From Hydractinia symbiolongicarpus (Eukaryota; Cnidaria; Hydrozoa; Anthoathecata; Hydractiniidae), in NCBI RefSeq assembly GCF_029227915.1, contig NC_079882.1:9610001-9674000 (forward strand): a stretch of 64,000 nt of DNA. Direction: 5' to 3'. The notes beneath the pieces were generated by a model. That model made no database searches. It was not told where the DNA came from and worked only from the letters and a program-made list of their open reading frames with translations. Of the stretch, positions 11,851 through 23,734 are shown one piece after another; within the stretch, counting starts at the first letter, position 1, and every line of letters begins with the position of its first letter. A program made the position numbers and the translations under genes.

Positions 11851-13162
11851 GGGGTCATCTACAAAATTCGTAGCAATTCGTATTAAAAAAATTTGTATAC
11901 GCTATACGAATTTTCTTTTGCCATACAGTAATTAAATTCGTACGAAATTTTCTTAAAATCGTATAAAATTCGTATGAGTTTTTAATTAAATTCGTATGAG
12001 TTTTAAATTAAATTCGTATAAGTTTTAAATTAAATTCGTATGAGTTAAATTCGTACGAGTTTAACAAAAAATTCGTATGAGACTTTAATTAGATGCGTAT
12101 GGTTTAAAAAAAAAGAAAATCGTTTGACATTGCATTAAATTCGTATATGAGTTTTAAAATAAAATTCGTTTGAGTTTTTATAATTAGATGCTGCGTATGG
12201 TTTTTTAAAAAAAATGCGATCTAAAAAAAAACATTTCTATCGCCGTTTTTCGTTTTAAAACTTTTAAAATACGATCTAAAAAAACATTTCTGTCGCCGTT
12301 TCTCGTTTTTAAATTTTTAAAAGTTTAAAAAGTCTATTTTAAAAGTTTAACAATCGAAAAACGGCGATAGAAATGTTTTTTTAGATCGCATTTTAAAAGT
12401 TTAAAAACGAAAAACCGCTATAGAAAAGCTTTTATAGATTGCTTTTTAAAAGTTTTAAAACGAAAAACGGCGATAGAAATGTTTTTTTAGATTGCATTTT
12501 AAAAGTTTAAAAACGGAAAACCGCTATAGAAAAGCTTTTATAGATTGCTTTTTAAAAGTTTTAAAACGAAAAACGGCGATAGAAATGTTTTTTTAGATCG
12601 CATTTTAAAAGTTTAAAAACGAAAAACCGCTATAGAAAAGCTTTTATAGATTGCTTTTTAAAAGTTTTAAAACGAAAAACGGCGATAGAAATGTTTTTTT
12701 AGATCGCATTTTAAAAGTTTAAAAACGAAAATCGGTGATAGAAATGTTTATTTAGATCGCATTTTAAAAGTTTGAAAACGAAAAACGGCGACAGAAATGT
12801 TTTTTTAGATCGCATTTTAAAAGTTTGAAAACGAAAAACGGCGACAGAAATGTTTTTCTAGATCGCATTTTAAAAGTTTAAAAAAGAAATATAATTCGTA
12901 TGAAAAATTGTATAAATAAAAGAGTATAATTCGTATGTCAATTCGTATGAAAGAGAATATAATTCGTATGAAAATTCGTATGAAAATCGTATAAAAGAGA
13001 ATATAATTCGTATGACAATCGTATAAAATTCGTATTAGATTTTTTAAAAATCGTATAACTATTTAACAGTATACGAATTGTATACGATTTTTATACGAAT
13101 TAAAAGCAATTAAATTCGTATATATTCGTATAAAATATCATACGAAATTTGTAGACGACCCC
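11851..13162. mobile_element. non-autonomous inverted-repeat DNA transposon, TTA target duplication
   Basis: The element starts GGGGTCATCTACAAAATTCG and ends with the inverted complement (GGGGTCGTCTACAAATTTCG), 20 of 22 bases matching, and is flanked on both sides by TTA. The three-base TWA duplication with G-rich tips suits the PIF/Harbinger superfamily; that assignment is inference. It encodes no transposase. The left arm (to about 12,180) is made of AATTCGTATGAG-type repeats and the right arm (from about 12,880) holds similar motifs, so the whole is a loose 1.3-kb palindrome. It lies just upstream of MYCBPAP. Confidence 0.8.
12206..12890. repeat. internal tandem array with inverted copies inside the 1.3-kb element
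   Basis: The repeat is about 53 bp. Two copies in minus orientation (12,206-12,310) face a run of plus-oriented copies (about 12,345-12,890). The plus run first alternates two variants (one with CGGCGATAGAAATG, one with CGCTATAGAAAAGC), a higher-order period of about 107 bp, then continues as the first variant only. Confidence 0.8.
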
Positions 13163-13438
13163 TTAAATAAAGTTAAAAAAATGAACATGATAACAGAATC
13201 AGATGCTCTAAAGATTTGATAAAATAAAAATTAGATTGGTGATGGCCCCTAATTAGGCCATGGAAAACCTAATTTGACATATATAATGACTTTGCATTTT
13301 CTTTTGATTGATAGTAGGAAAAATGATTTTGAAGTTTTACCATTGTTTTCTTTTTATTTTTTTTTACTTTTGTGAAATGTAAGTGAGAATCATTGTATTT
13401 TATTGTATTTTACATTTTATAATTGTTTAGCAATTAAA

Positions 13439-16400
13439 ATGATAAATAGTAACAATCGTTTGGGAACAAAGCTGTCAAAAGAGAAAACAAGACCAAAATC
13501 ATCAGGTATTTATATTGATGTACACTTTATTAAATTTAGTCCTTTTTTGACTGCAAATTAATTATATATGTATGTAAACTAGCGACAATCATTAATACAC
13601 AAAAATGACACATAAAAAGGTTAATTCACCTATTTAAAGCTAATGGTCTTATTAATAGTTAATTTAGTTTATTTACCTTTTCCTCCTTTCCCATTCAACT
13701 CTATTATGACCATTGTTGATTTTCAAGTGCAAATGGAAAAAAGTTATTAATATACTTGTCTAACCTATTCTAGCATTGAAAACGGACAGTAAGTCGAGAA
13801 TGATGATGATAAAAATTACAAAATCCTTTAGACATAATGTTCACATTTTAAACAGAAATGTTTTAAAAAAGCATTAAAACTGTCAACGTCTGACCTGTTG
13901 TTCTTCTGCTAAACCACAGATGCATATGCACCAAATGTTCGAGATTTTTTTCAATTTTGTCAAATGAAAGAAAACGGTTGAAGACAGCCAATAATGCAAG
14001 ATACAGATTATGACTCATATACAAAAATTCTTTAGAAATAGCCTACCTGTCCAAGATGGCAATTTTTTTTCTCTTCTTTGTGTGACCCTTTTGAGAACTT
14101 TTTCCCTCTTCCGTAAGTCACCATGTTTATGGCAAGCTATATCTTTGCATCCTTTAGAACGAATAAAGCAATCAAAACAAAAATCTGTTACAGAGGTGGT
14201 TGAAGAAGCTCCAATAGCTGAAGTTCCAGAGCCATGTCCTGTAAAAGATTCCAGTGATGATGAGTTTAAAGAATTCCGAATTATTCCAGATAACTTTAAA
14301 AGTGTAAATAATTAAAAACAAAATGTTGCTTTTTCTAGTGTAACTGTTAGTCAGGGGTAGAATTTAATCTTATTTTAAGGCTATTCTGAGCCACCAGAAA
14401 GTTGAAGTGATGTTAGTTAGGATAAATTATTTTCTGCTCTTATTTTCCAATAGGCAAGACCATATTAAGTAACATTGATTTGTTTCCTAAATATTTGTGT
14501 GAAAGATTTTATTTGAAAATGATAAATGTATAATTCCGGTTTTCTTCATCTCTCTAGAAACACTTTCCCAAGCCTCCATCTGAAAAATTGAAAACTATTA
14601 TTCGTATAAGAAAAAATGTTTTACCACAAGCAATTGGAAAACAGAAGCCAAAGAACAAGTATGTTTGTTTTACATTTACAAAAGTTTTTGATTATGTTTT
14701 TGTATTATGTCGTTTTCTTCATCAGGGTGTTGGTAGCAAAACCTGTGCAAACAGATGATATAAAAGATGGGACAGAACCAACACCTCATGCTATGGGTCA
14801 GTATGTCTATTAGTCTATTTGTCTATTAGTTTTAATTGTTTAACTTGTTTATATATAAACCAATGTGAAAGATGTTGACATAATTATATAATTAACATTT
14901 TTTATTAATATTTTTTGGAACCTCTGTATTCTTTTTGTTTCTATTCTATCAACATATCATTTTATTGTATTTTGATTTTTCATTTTTACTACCTTAGTCA
15001 ATAAAACTTCAGACAATATTATCAAGCCTTATAACATACTTGGCTCATTGGAAGAGTTCCAGAAGCAATCGTTGCTTCATAAAGTTAATGTCGATGTGCA
15101 AGTACCTAAAGACACATTTCCATGTCAAGAAAACAATAGAGTTCAGACAGAACCTGCTAAAAATAGCAGGCCTTGTGTGAGTGCTGCTGTTGTTCTTATG
15201 TCATATTTGTTTCCAAAATTTAGAAGAGAAATGTTTTCAATAACATCTTTTTCTGTTTTAGGCTGATGAGACAAATGCTTTAAAAAACTGGCAAAAGCAT
15301 ATGAATGATAGTAAAAAGCAACAAGAAAAACTTTCAAGTGAGTTAATTTCTTCAGATGATAGATGTTAGGGTGGTGAAAGACCAAGCAAAATGTTTTAGT
15401 CTGTTGTTTCTTCTTTTCTTACAAAATACCAAAGAATCACAAATATTAACAACCAAGATAACCATACATGCTTGAATTTTTTACTGGTATGCAAAATGAA
15501 AGTAGCACAATGAATAATACAACTTAGAAACTAATACTCACATTAACGCACTTACTAAACACATAAAAGCTGTTTTTACCTGACAAAAAAACATCTAACA
15601 AAAGCAGACCAGCTAAAAAATTGCCTTGTTACAATTTATTTAGTCCGTTTTCCAACTAGACGGTAAAACATTTAAAACTCAAGACAATTGTTTTTAGTGA
15701 GTAGTTAATATGCGAGGAGAATTTTGGTACTTTTGTCTGACAACACAAAGTATGAATACATACAATGAATACACGTATACTTATAAACATAACTAAGTAT
15801 AAAACCAGAGTAAAGCAGTAACACATGTTAAGTCAATATTTGAATTTTCTGTATTGGCAGAGCGTATGGCAGTTTCAAAGGATATGTTGGTCATGAATCA
15901 AAGTGACGCATTCCGATCTGTTCAAGAAGAAAGGTGTGGTTTTAACGTGTTCAACTAAGATCTTTATTTTAAAATCATCTGCCCTCAGCTTTATTAAAAA
16001 TATTTTTGCATTAATCTGAATTGTGTTTAGGGTATAATGACTGTACAGAAAAAGTACATATGTTCATTGTACACCTGTCTACCTCCCTATCTGCTTACCT
16101 CCTTGTGTGTAAAAAATCTTTGTGGACAAGATGATTATACTTGAAAATCTTGTTAATCAAAAAAGCTAATGCAAGTTGTGTATAGGTGGACCATGCACAT
16201 ATTGCATATGGCATATATTTAAACTATTTTCCACTTTTGTTTCAGGACATTAATAGACAGGGCCATGCCTACAAAAGATTATGGAAAGGGGTGTAAGTTC
16301 TAATATCTTACAATAGGATTATAAAGGATCCAAAATTAGTATGATGGTGTAATTTAAGAAATTTCATTTAGATCGTGTTGGTAGTGAATTTTGGAAACAA

Positions 16401-19400
16401 GCTGAAGCAATCGGCAATGATGATGGCATCAGGTATAGAATTTTACCTGAATTTGTTCATCTTTTATAATTTGCATGATTTTTGAAGAAATTATAAGGCA
16501 TTATTTTTGTTTCTTATTTGTCAAATTAGATTCCTTGTAACATTCAAAGTACTAAGGATTTTTTTATTTTGTCATTTGCCAAATCTAATTCCGTAATTAT
16601 GTTTAAAGCAACTACAATAAAAACAAGAAGCCAAGTAGCTTGCACGTTAGAAGCAAAATATCATTATATTAACATTTGTTCTCGATTCACTGTTATCTAA
16701 CAAACAATTTTGCCAAGTTTTAGCTCATTGGCATCAGAAAAAGGCAAGTTATAACAGAATTATTTTGTGGTAGTTAGTCTTAATAAAATTCCTGAAAGCC
16801 GAGATTCCAGTCTGCAAAATAGACACCAACAAAAAAAATTCAGATGTGTAAACGACTTTTTTCAGACGCTTAAAACAAATAGCTCTACTGGTTAGGGTTC
16901 ATAATTGTCCCCCTGGACTGTCATAGTTGACTCCCTAGCTGCCTTACTATTGAGAATTTTATTTGTTTATTACTTTATAGCATCACCTTGAATCAGACTG
17001 AGCGTGGGTTAGTTCCACCAATTGAACATATAGGACACCCGTCGCATATCAGAGAAGAGATGGGCATGGGAAACACTTCTCGCTTGCAAAATGTATCTTG
17101 GTGGAACTCATCGTACCTGCATGAGCGGAAAGAACATTTACAAGATGTCATTGATGAAATGGATCCTCACATGCCAGTATGTTCAAATTAGAGATAATCA
17201 CGGTAGAAAGGTTTCTTCTTTTATTTATAGTATTCCTACCTTTTTTAGTACATTGCTGGCTTAGAAATTATTGGAAAATCATTGGCTCTGCAGCCAACTT
17301 CGACGTTAGAGGAAGAAAATGAAAGTGAAAGTGAAGATGCAGATTTTGATGCTGATGAAAAAAAGGACGATGAGTTAGAGTATGCATATATATAATATAT
17401 CTACTCGTATTTGTTTATTTTTTATATGTGTTTTATCACACTGCAAGTAATTTTTCGTAGAGAACAAGATACACCCGTTTCATCATTTTCACCTTCTCTC
17501 ATCATAAACGGACAAACCGCAACATGGCAAGGTGAACCACCTGCAAATTTAAACAAAAATGCTGTGGGGATGACAGTTCGTCTTCTGTTTGAAAATAAAA
17601 CTGGAATAAGTTCCCAACAGAGTATGAATATTACAAATGATGGCACCGCCCCAATCTACTATCAGTGGAAGGTATGGACTCTTAATGATTCTTGTTCCAT
17701 TTTTACAAATAATTTTGTTGGGCAATAGTATTTTGATATTGAATTTATATTCTTCTCTTACAGAGAAAAGCACAAGTGAACACGTTTGGCATGAAGAGTA
17801 CGATCCCAATCATGCGCTTTTATTTTGACATAGATGACGGTAAATGGTCTTCTTTGTTTTTTTTATCATTTGACCTCCATTAAAATACCTTGGTACATTA
17901 TTTACCTGTATAATACAATTTCAGGTGTGATCTTACCTGGCATCACTTCCAGCTTACCATTCTTTTTTAAATCTCCCAACGTGGGGATCTTTACTGAAAC
18001 ATGGGAGTTGTGTACGCAGCCTGTACTGTGTGGTGGAGAGAAGATTGAAATTGTGTTGCGAGGTATTGCTACGGAGGAAGACTGGTTTAAAAATGAGAGA
18101 GAACAAATTGATGTGAGTTTGTGAATAATCTGTTTCGCGCGTATTGATTTTCGCGCAATAGCAATATGAACGTACGTAAGGTCGTAATTACCTCATTTAA
18201 TAACAAGGAGCAAATAGTAAATTTGAGATTTTATACAGAATGTAGATGTAGTGTATTGTCGCGTATTTACGTAAAACGTAACGACAGTACACAGTAAAGT
18301 AAATTTTGTACGCAATTATTCTTGAATTTTGGTAAAAGAGAATGCTCTGTTTCGCGTGTTTATTTTCACGTTGATTTTAATTTTTGACTAAAACGATTTT
18401 TTTTACCAGACAATGTTGGAGGAGAGACAGAACAAGAGGATGGTTGAAAGATTGCTGCGGGATATTTTATCTGGTATCCAGACTCCTCCAAGACCTAGCA
18501 CTCCAACGAACGCTTACATCACTGTACGTAAAACTCTTTGATTGTTGATTGCGGGTGAACAAATTTGTATAAATACTATACGTAATATGACCATGTTTTT
18601 TTCTTTAGGAAGAAGAATTATTTAACATGAAGAACAGAAATGTAATATTTCTTTTTTCTGTCATGCCGAGTTGAATAGACAATAGTGTCATTACTAATAG
18701 AAGAATGTCTTTATTTAGGTGAGATATAAAACCAGTACTGTCATCAACTTGAAGTCGTTTTATGAAGAATTAAAAGAAGGAGAAAAATGGGATTTGTCAA
18801 TTACCACCCTACGGAAGGTTTGTCACATATTAAAAAAAAAAGTGTCCACTCAGTCAGGAATGGCAGAAATTGTCGGATTTTTTAAGAATTATAAAATATT
18901 AGGACAAAGTCTGGAATTTTATGTGGTCAAACAAGGATGGAATATCAGATCTGTTCCTAAAGAATTTGCATTCATTTTTTTCAGTCTGTTAATCTGAGCT
19001 TTATTAGAATACCTGTGTGGTCTAAAATAAATAGGTAAAACGAGGGAAGTGTCAGAAATTTTAGTTAAACATATTGACACAAAAATGTTGGGAAAGTAAA
19101 AAAAACAGGTAATATTGAGTGGACAACCTTTTTATAGTTTTTTTGTTTTGATTTCCTACTCTGTCGAAATATTAAATTTACATATATTACATGTTACACG
19201 GTATCATTCGGACTTAAACCGTTTTTTTTATTAAAAATGCTAATAACCTGTCATGAGACACAAATCAGTATTATATAGTTTTTGATGGTAAAAAATCAAG
19301 CTGGCCCCTAAGTATGCGTGCGTATGTACAACATGTGATATTTAACGTTTCGTGATAGGTGTTGTTTAGGTGGTTTTAAGCTTTGTTGCTCACACTGAAT

Positions 19401-21390
19401 TTTCAAAACCCAGAAGATTTTAGGTGCGTTAAAAATGAAAAGTAAACCTTGCGCATCCCCACTGTACTAACCCTAAATCATAACATCTCTCTTTTCTTTT
19501 TCAAATTTACAATTTTTTTCTTTCTTCTTTAAACCTTAAAAATGCTCCAAATGCATCGCAGTAGTGTTGAAAATTATTTTGCATTTGTTGACGCCTAACC
19601 ACATTATCAATTTGTATTTTATTTTACAGTTTCACACAAACACGCTCACAAATACTCTAACCAATAGTGTACACCGAGCTTTAGATGTGGGTTATTGATG
19701 CTTACTTGGAAAACTTGTATTTTAATTTGTACCGATTTTAATTTATAGAACGTGCTTGCAATTTCCGAAGAAGAAGAAAAAGAAGATGCTCTTCGAACGT
19801 TAAACGACAGGCTATCAGAATTATGTTTGGAAACACGATGTCCAATCGGAAAGAATGATTATGACACGTGGTTTGTTTGATTGATGTTTCTCAATAGCTT
19901 TTTTGTTATCTATTAATTTAGATTGTCGTTTGCCGTAGCTTTAATACTCTTTCTTGTTAGTTATGAGATTATGTGTGAAACGGTGGATAAGTTTGTAGAG
20001 AACGCGATAAAGTTGCGAATGAAAATGGGTCTACCAGAGAAAGAACTAGTGATTAAGTCAGAGGAAGGTGATGCATTTATTATGTTACATATGTGTGCTT
20101 TAGAAACAGCTTTGTATTCGCTAAAGTAACCTTATTAAACACGTTTTGTTTTCAGTTCCCAAAAAAGGCAAGAAATCAAACATTGAAGCGAAGCAGCCTC
20201 GTGCAGATTCTAAAAGTAAAAAAGAGAGTCCTGTTGGTAAAAACAAAACGCCGAAAAACGGTAACCAACTTTACCTTAACAATTGTTGTTTTTACTGAGA
20301 CAAATATGGTGGTTGTTAATAACCTAACCGGTTTTTTCTGTTTAGTGGATGCATCTGTCGTGAATAGCGGGAAAGCAGGTGGCGATGTTGTTGCGGTAGG
20401 TAAACAAAGACACTATTTTTCGGATGTGTCCGTTTTTAAATTATATATTTATATTTTCGTGATTGTTCAGGTGAAGGAAAACATAGCGGCTTTTTTAAAC
20501 GATCCAGCTTACAAGATGTATATGAACAAAATGTACATGCAGGTAGGTCTTGCTTGTTATTATTGTTGTTGTTGTTGTTAGTTGTGGTGGTTTGACAGTG
20601 GTAGTGTTGACGGACGATGGTAGTGCTGACGGACGGTGGTAGTGTTGACGGACGATGCTAGTGTTGACGAACGATAGTAATGTTGACAGACGATGGTAGT
20701 GCTGACGGACGATGGTAGTGCTGACGGACGATGGTAGTGCTGACGGACGATGGTAGTGCTGACGAACGATAGTAATGTTGACAGACGAGGGTAGTGCTGA
20801 CGGACGATGGTAGTGCTGACGGACGGTGGTAGTGTTGACGGACGATGGTAGTGTTGACGAACGATAGTAATGTTGACAGACGATGGTAGTGCTGACGTAC
20901 GATGGTAGTGCTGACGGACGATGGTAGTGCTGACGGACGGTGGTAGTGTTGACGGACGATGGTAATGTTTATGGACGATGGTAGTGGCGACAGACGGTGG
21001 TAGTGTTGGCGGTGGTATTGTTGACGGTATTAGTTTTGTGCAAAGGAGTAAATGGATCACTTATTGAATGTAAAGTGCTTTTTTATTATTTCTGAATTGT
21101 AATTAAACATCTATATTTTTGTACAACAGAGATTGATTTTGTTTTTTAAATTTCGCAACAACTTCTTAAAAAGATGGCGAGATTTTTGGTCACCCTGGTT
21201 ATTGTCGTAGTTAATGATGGTGTTCTTTGATTGATTGATTGATTGGTTGTTATTCTCTGTTTATTTAATTCTGGTTGTAACGATTTATTTGTGATCCACC
21301 AAACTTTTCTTTTTTCAGGCTTACAATTGTTTATCAGAAATGGCTAACAGCATCGATGAGGTGTTGACGGAAGATCAGGCTTTGATATGA
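13439..21390 (+). CDS. MYCBPAP: MYCBP-associated protein (axonemal)
   Basis: 23 exons, 798 residues by my joins: 13439-13505, 14158-14303, 14558-14658, 14726-14796, 14998-15176, 15262-15337, 15861-15933, 16246-16292, 16372-16432, 16981-17176, 17249-17379, 17461-17671, 17764-17839, 17925-18112, 18410-18523, 18609-18641, 18719-18817, 19749-19870, 19961-20067, 20156-20260, 20346-20395, 20471-20542, 21319-21390; phases close. Recognised from PYNILGSLEEFQ, ALKNWQKHMNDSKKQQEKLS, RVGSEFWKQAEAIG, LIINGQTATWQGEPP and the Ig-like stretch IYYQWKRKAQVNTFG. This is the MYCBPAP family, which binds the MYC-binding protein AMY-1/MYCBP and belongs to ciliary central-apparatus proteins (FAP147 in Chlamydomonas). 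A Lys-rich linker (KKGKKSN) precedes the helical C-terminus. The last intron holds a 19-bp minisatellite. Length is somewhat below the vertebrate protein. Confidence 0.9.
13747..13820. repeat. SINE-like 3' tail with (GAT)n
   Basis: TCTAGCATTGAAAACGGACA followed by GTAAG..GAGAATGATGATGAT closely matches a second copy at 53,480-53,558. Similar CATGCTAGCATGGAAAACGG tails followed by GAT repeats occur in SINEs of cnidarians and molluscs, from general knowledge. It lies in MYCBPAP intron 1. Confidence 0.6.
16868..16942 (+). repeat. degenerate tRNA-like (SINE) fragment
   Basis: TAGCTCTACTGG resembles a polymerase III box A with one mismatch, and GTTGACTCCC about 50 bases on resembles a box B. No acceptor pairing is visible. 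Intronic in MYCBPAP. Confidence 0.25.
20585..21030. repeat. 19-bp minisatellite
   Basis: About 23 imperfect copies of GACGGACGATGGTAGTGCT. Because 3 x 19 = 57, the minus strand reads open for 160 codons with a 19-residue period. That frame has no start context, no domain and sits inside the last MYCBPAP intron, so I treat it as non-coding. Confidence 0.85.
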
Positions 21391-22213
21391 TTGGTTGCCT
21401 ATTTATGTATCTCTGATTTGATTAGCTACTCCGATCTAATTAATTCTATATTCGCCTTCCATTAAAGAAGGGGTGATTTCAAACAGATTCTATCTGATTA
21501 GTGTTACAAAAATCCTCTTCTGTACGTACCCATATAGCTAACTCCTTACATCAAGCGTCACCCTTGATCAAGTACCGCCCCTCTTTAATAAACGCCTAGT
21601 ATAAAAGATTACCGCCCGGGCGTTTTAACAATGCATTATTTTATTGCATAAATTAATATATATGTAGATATAAATATAAAGATGGACATGTTTAATATAT
21701 AAGCTTGTTGTATAAATTATGTTTTTAAGTTATTTATATTTCTTACCTGTAACCGCAAATAATTTTGTTAATTTATTTTTGTAGTTTGAAAATTACTTAC
21801 GCTCAGATAGAATGGTAAATATTATTTGAAAGGAAATTGTTTGTATTTCGGTGGTTGTTACCACAAAAATCTGTACTCCTCCTCAGGTGTTATCACACTT
21901 AATTTTGATATATTTCTCCTCACTTACGTTATGAACGTTGTGTTGTCCTTTTTTTCTAAGAATTAACAAAACTGCTACCAGAAAACTCTTACTCTTAAAA
22001 CTCTAATAATGTTTTGATCAAAACTGTTTGAACTGGATATGTTTTTTTTATCAAGTCTAAAAGCCATGCGAGGGAGAGCAAATAATATTTTTTATGTGCA
22101 GCACCTCTACGTTTTATTTAACTTTTTTTCTTATTATTAGTGTAACAAGAAAACGAGTTTTTGTACACACCATTACAGAGGATTAACTTGCGATTGTTTG
22201 GTGTCTACGAGTA
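21391..22213. other. intergenic region MYCBPAP-MEST
   Basis: AATAAA at 21,587-21,592 is the likely MYCBPAP polyadenylation signal. A pyrimidine-rich TTACAG at 22,173-22,178 lies 35 bases before the next ATG. Nothing else recognised. Confidence 0.5.
21587..21592 (+). promoter_or_regulatory. polyadenylation signal of MYCBPAP
   Basis: AATAAA about 200 bases after the MYCBPAP stop codon, the first canonical hexamer downstream. Confidence 0.5.
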
Positions 22214-23320
22214 ATGGAGGGTACAAGGAAACGACGATCACACGCTGGGCGTGATAAGAAAAAAGTCTCATTTGCTATCCCTGACGATTCATCGGCGCAC
22301 CACCCGCTTATCGGTTCTCTAGTTCAACACAAGTTTTATATCTTCGGAGTAATTTGCTCAATTTTAATTTTAACTTTTATGTTATGGCCAGCACCTAGAC
22401 TGTCGAAACACGCCCAGCACTGGCATGATAGTGGGTTTATACTAAAACACGGACAGTACAGTGTATTTTACCAAGATATATTTCGTATAAGCACGGAAGA
22501 AGCAGATTTACAACCAGTTGCGCTGATTTTGCATGGTTTTCCAACAAGTAGTTATGATTGGAAGAAGCTAGTAAATCAGCTTCATGCTAGATTTGCACGA
22601 ATTATTATCCCTGATATGCTTGGTTTTGGTTTCAGCGACAAGCCTTTAAAATACAAGTATTCGATAAAAGACCAAGCAACCATTCAAGAAAAATTACTGG
22701 AGAAGCTGAACGTTACTGATGTTCATATCCTGGCTCATGATTATGGAGATACTGTAGCTCAAGAGTTACTTGCTAGGGCTAGTAATGCTGAATATAAACT
22801 TCGTATTAAAAGTATCTGCTTGACCAATGGTGGCATCATTCCGTCCCAGCATCATCCAAGACCAATTCAAAAAGTTCTAATGACGCCTTTTTTAAGCACC
22901 ATCCTTTCCATGCTAAGCAATCGAGTTATTTTTAATTCTAGATTCCGCGCCATTTTTGGCCCCCACACACAGCCATCGACGCAAGATTTGAACGATTTTT
23001 GGGCTATCGTGCGTCACAATGAAGGGGATATGGCGTTCTCGCAAATACTTCAATATATACCCGAGCGATATGCGAATGAACAGCGATGGGTGGGCGCATT
23101 GAAAAGCACAGGGATACCATTGCATCTGATTTATGGTGCGTTGGATCCGGTAAATACTCCAGATGGATTTTTTCGTGAATATAAAAAGTTAATACCGCAT
23201 TCTAGTTACACCATACTGGAGACTGTCGGCCATTACCCTCAACTTGAAGATGAAGCTGGCTTCATGAAATCTTATAATGAGTTTTTAAACAGGGTTGAGA
23301 AAACATTTTATACTTTGTAA
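22214..23320 (+). CDS. MEST: MEST-like alpha/beta hydrolase, membrane-anchored, single exon
   Basis: A 368-residue protein of the MEST (mesoderm-specific transcript) group within the alpha/beta-hydrolase fold, close to epoxide hydrolases and dehalogenases. Residues 41-59 form one N-terminal membrane anchor after a basic head, as in the ER-associated vertebrate protein. Oxyanion motif HGFPTSSYDW is at 107-116, and DMLGFGFSDKP at 134-144. The nucleophile motif is HDYGD at 175-179, with Asp176 in place of serine. IYGALDPVN at 306-314 and GHYPQLED at 339-346 supply acid and histidine (His340). Vertebrate MEST has many exons, yet this copy is uninterrupted. AATAAA lies ten bases after the stop (23,330). 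It is about 30 residues longer than the vertebrate protein, mainly at the N-terminus. The substrate is not known for the family; the identity is strongly supported. Confidence 0.93.
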   Translation: MEGTRKRRSHAGRDKKKVSFAIPDDSSAHHPLIGSLVQHKFYIFGVICSILILTFMLWPAPRLSKHAQHWHDSGFILKHGQYSVFYQDIFRISTEEADLQPVALILHGFPTSSYDWKKLVNQLHARFARIIIPDMLGFGFSDKPLKYKYSIKDQATIQEKLLEKLNVTDVHILAHDYGDTVAQELLARASNAEYKLRIKSICLTNGGIIPSQHHPRPIQKVLMTPFLSTILSMLSNRVIFNSRFRAIFGPHTQPSTQDLNDFWAIVRHNEGDMAFSQILQYIPERYANEQRWVGALKSTGIPLHLIYGALDPVNTPDGFFREYKKLIPHSSYTILETVGHYPQLEDEAGFMKSYNEFLNRVEKTFYTL

Positions 23321-23329
23321 TAGCATGTC

Positions 23330-23335
23330 AATAAA
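23330..23335 (+). promoter_or_regulatory. polyadenylation signal of MEST
   Basis: AATAAA ten bases after the MEST stop codon; an unusually short 3' UTR is implied if used. Confidence 0.5.
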
Positions 23336-23734
23336 TCACTTTGCATTTTATATGGTGAAGGCGTTTTTTTCCTGTTTCACATTTGATTGTGTTTTCACAA
23401 CCTTTTTTAGTCTTTATTATAAATGTTCAGTTCTTTCAGTTGCTATTTCGTAGCTACACTTTTCGACATGCTTTTTTTATGATACTCTCTATTTTAAACT
23501 TTTAGATTTATTTTAAGCATAAATATTTATAATTTCCAGTCAAAATAATTATTTTAAAGTATTTATATTTGTTAGAATAATTTTTGCTGTGGATTATTAA
23601 TAAAATACGTGATTTTTTTAAGTCGGTGTAAAATTTGCAAAATGTACTTTTTGATTTCTAACCGTTGTTGATCTTTGTTGATGTTTCTTCTGAACATAGC
23701 GACGTAATTTATCCTGCTTAAGTTCCTTCTATAG

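Noticed and set aside
11851-13162. CRISPR-like or satellite array
   Set aside because: Tips, target duplication and inverted arms define a eukaryotic DNA element; there are no unique spacers.
18719-18997. Reading through the 18,719 exon into the intron for a 92-residue protein
   Set aside because: The GT at 18,818 is in phase with the MYCBPAP exon at 19,749; the extension has no family similarity.
20578-21060. 160-codon minus-strand frame with 19-residue periodicity
   Set aside because: Pure product of a 19-bp minisatellite within an intron; no domain, signal or splice context.
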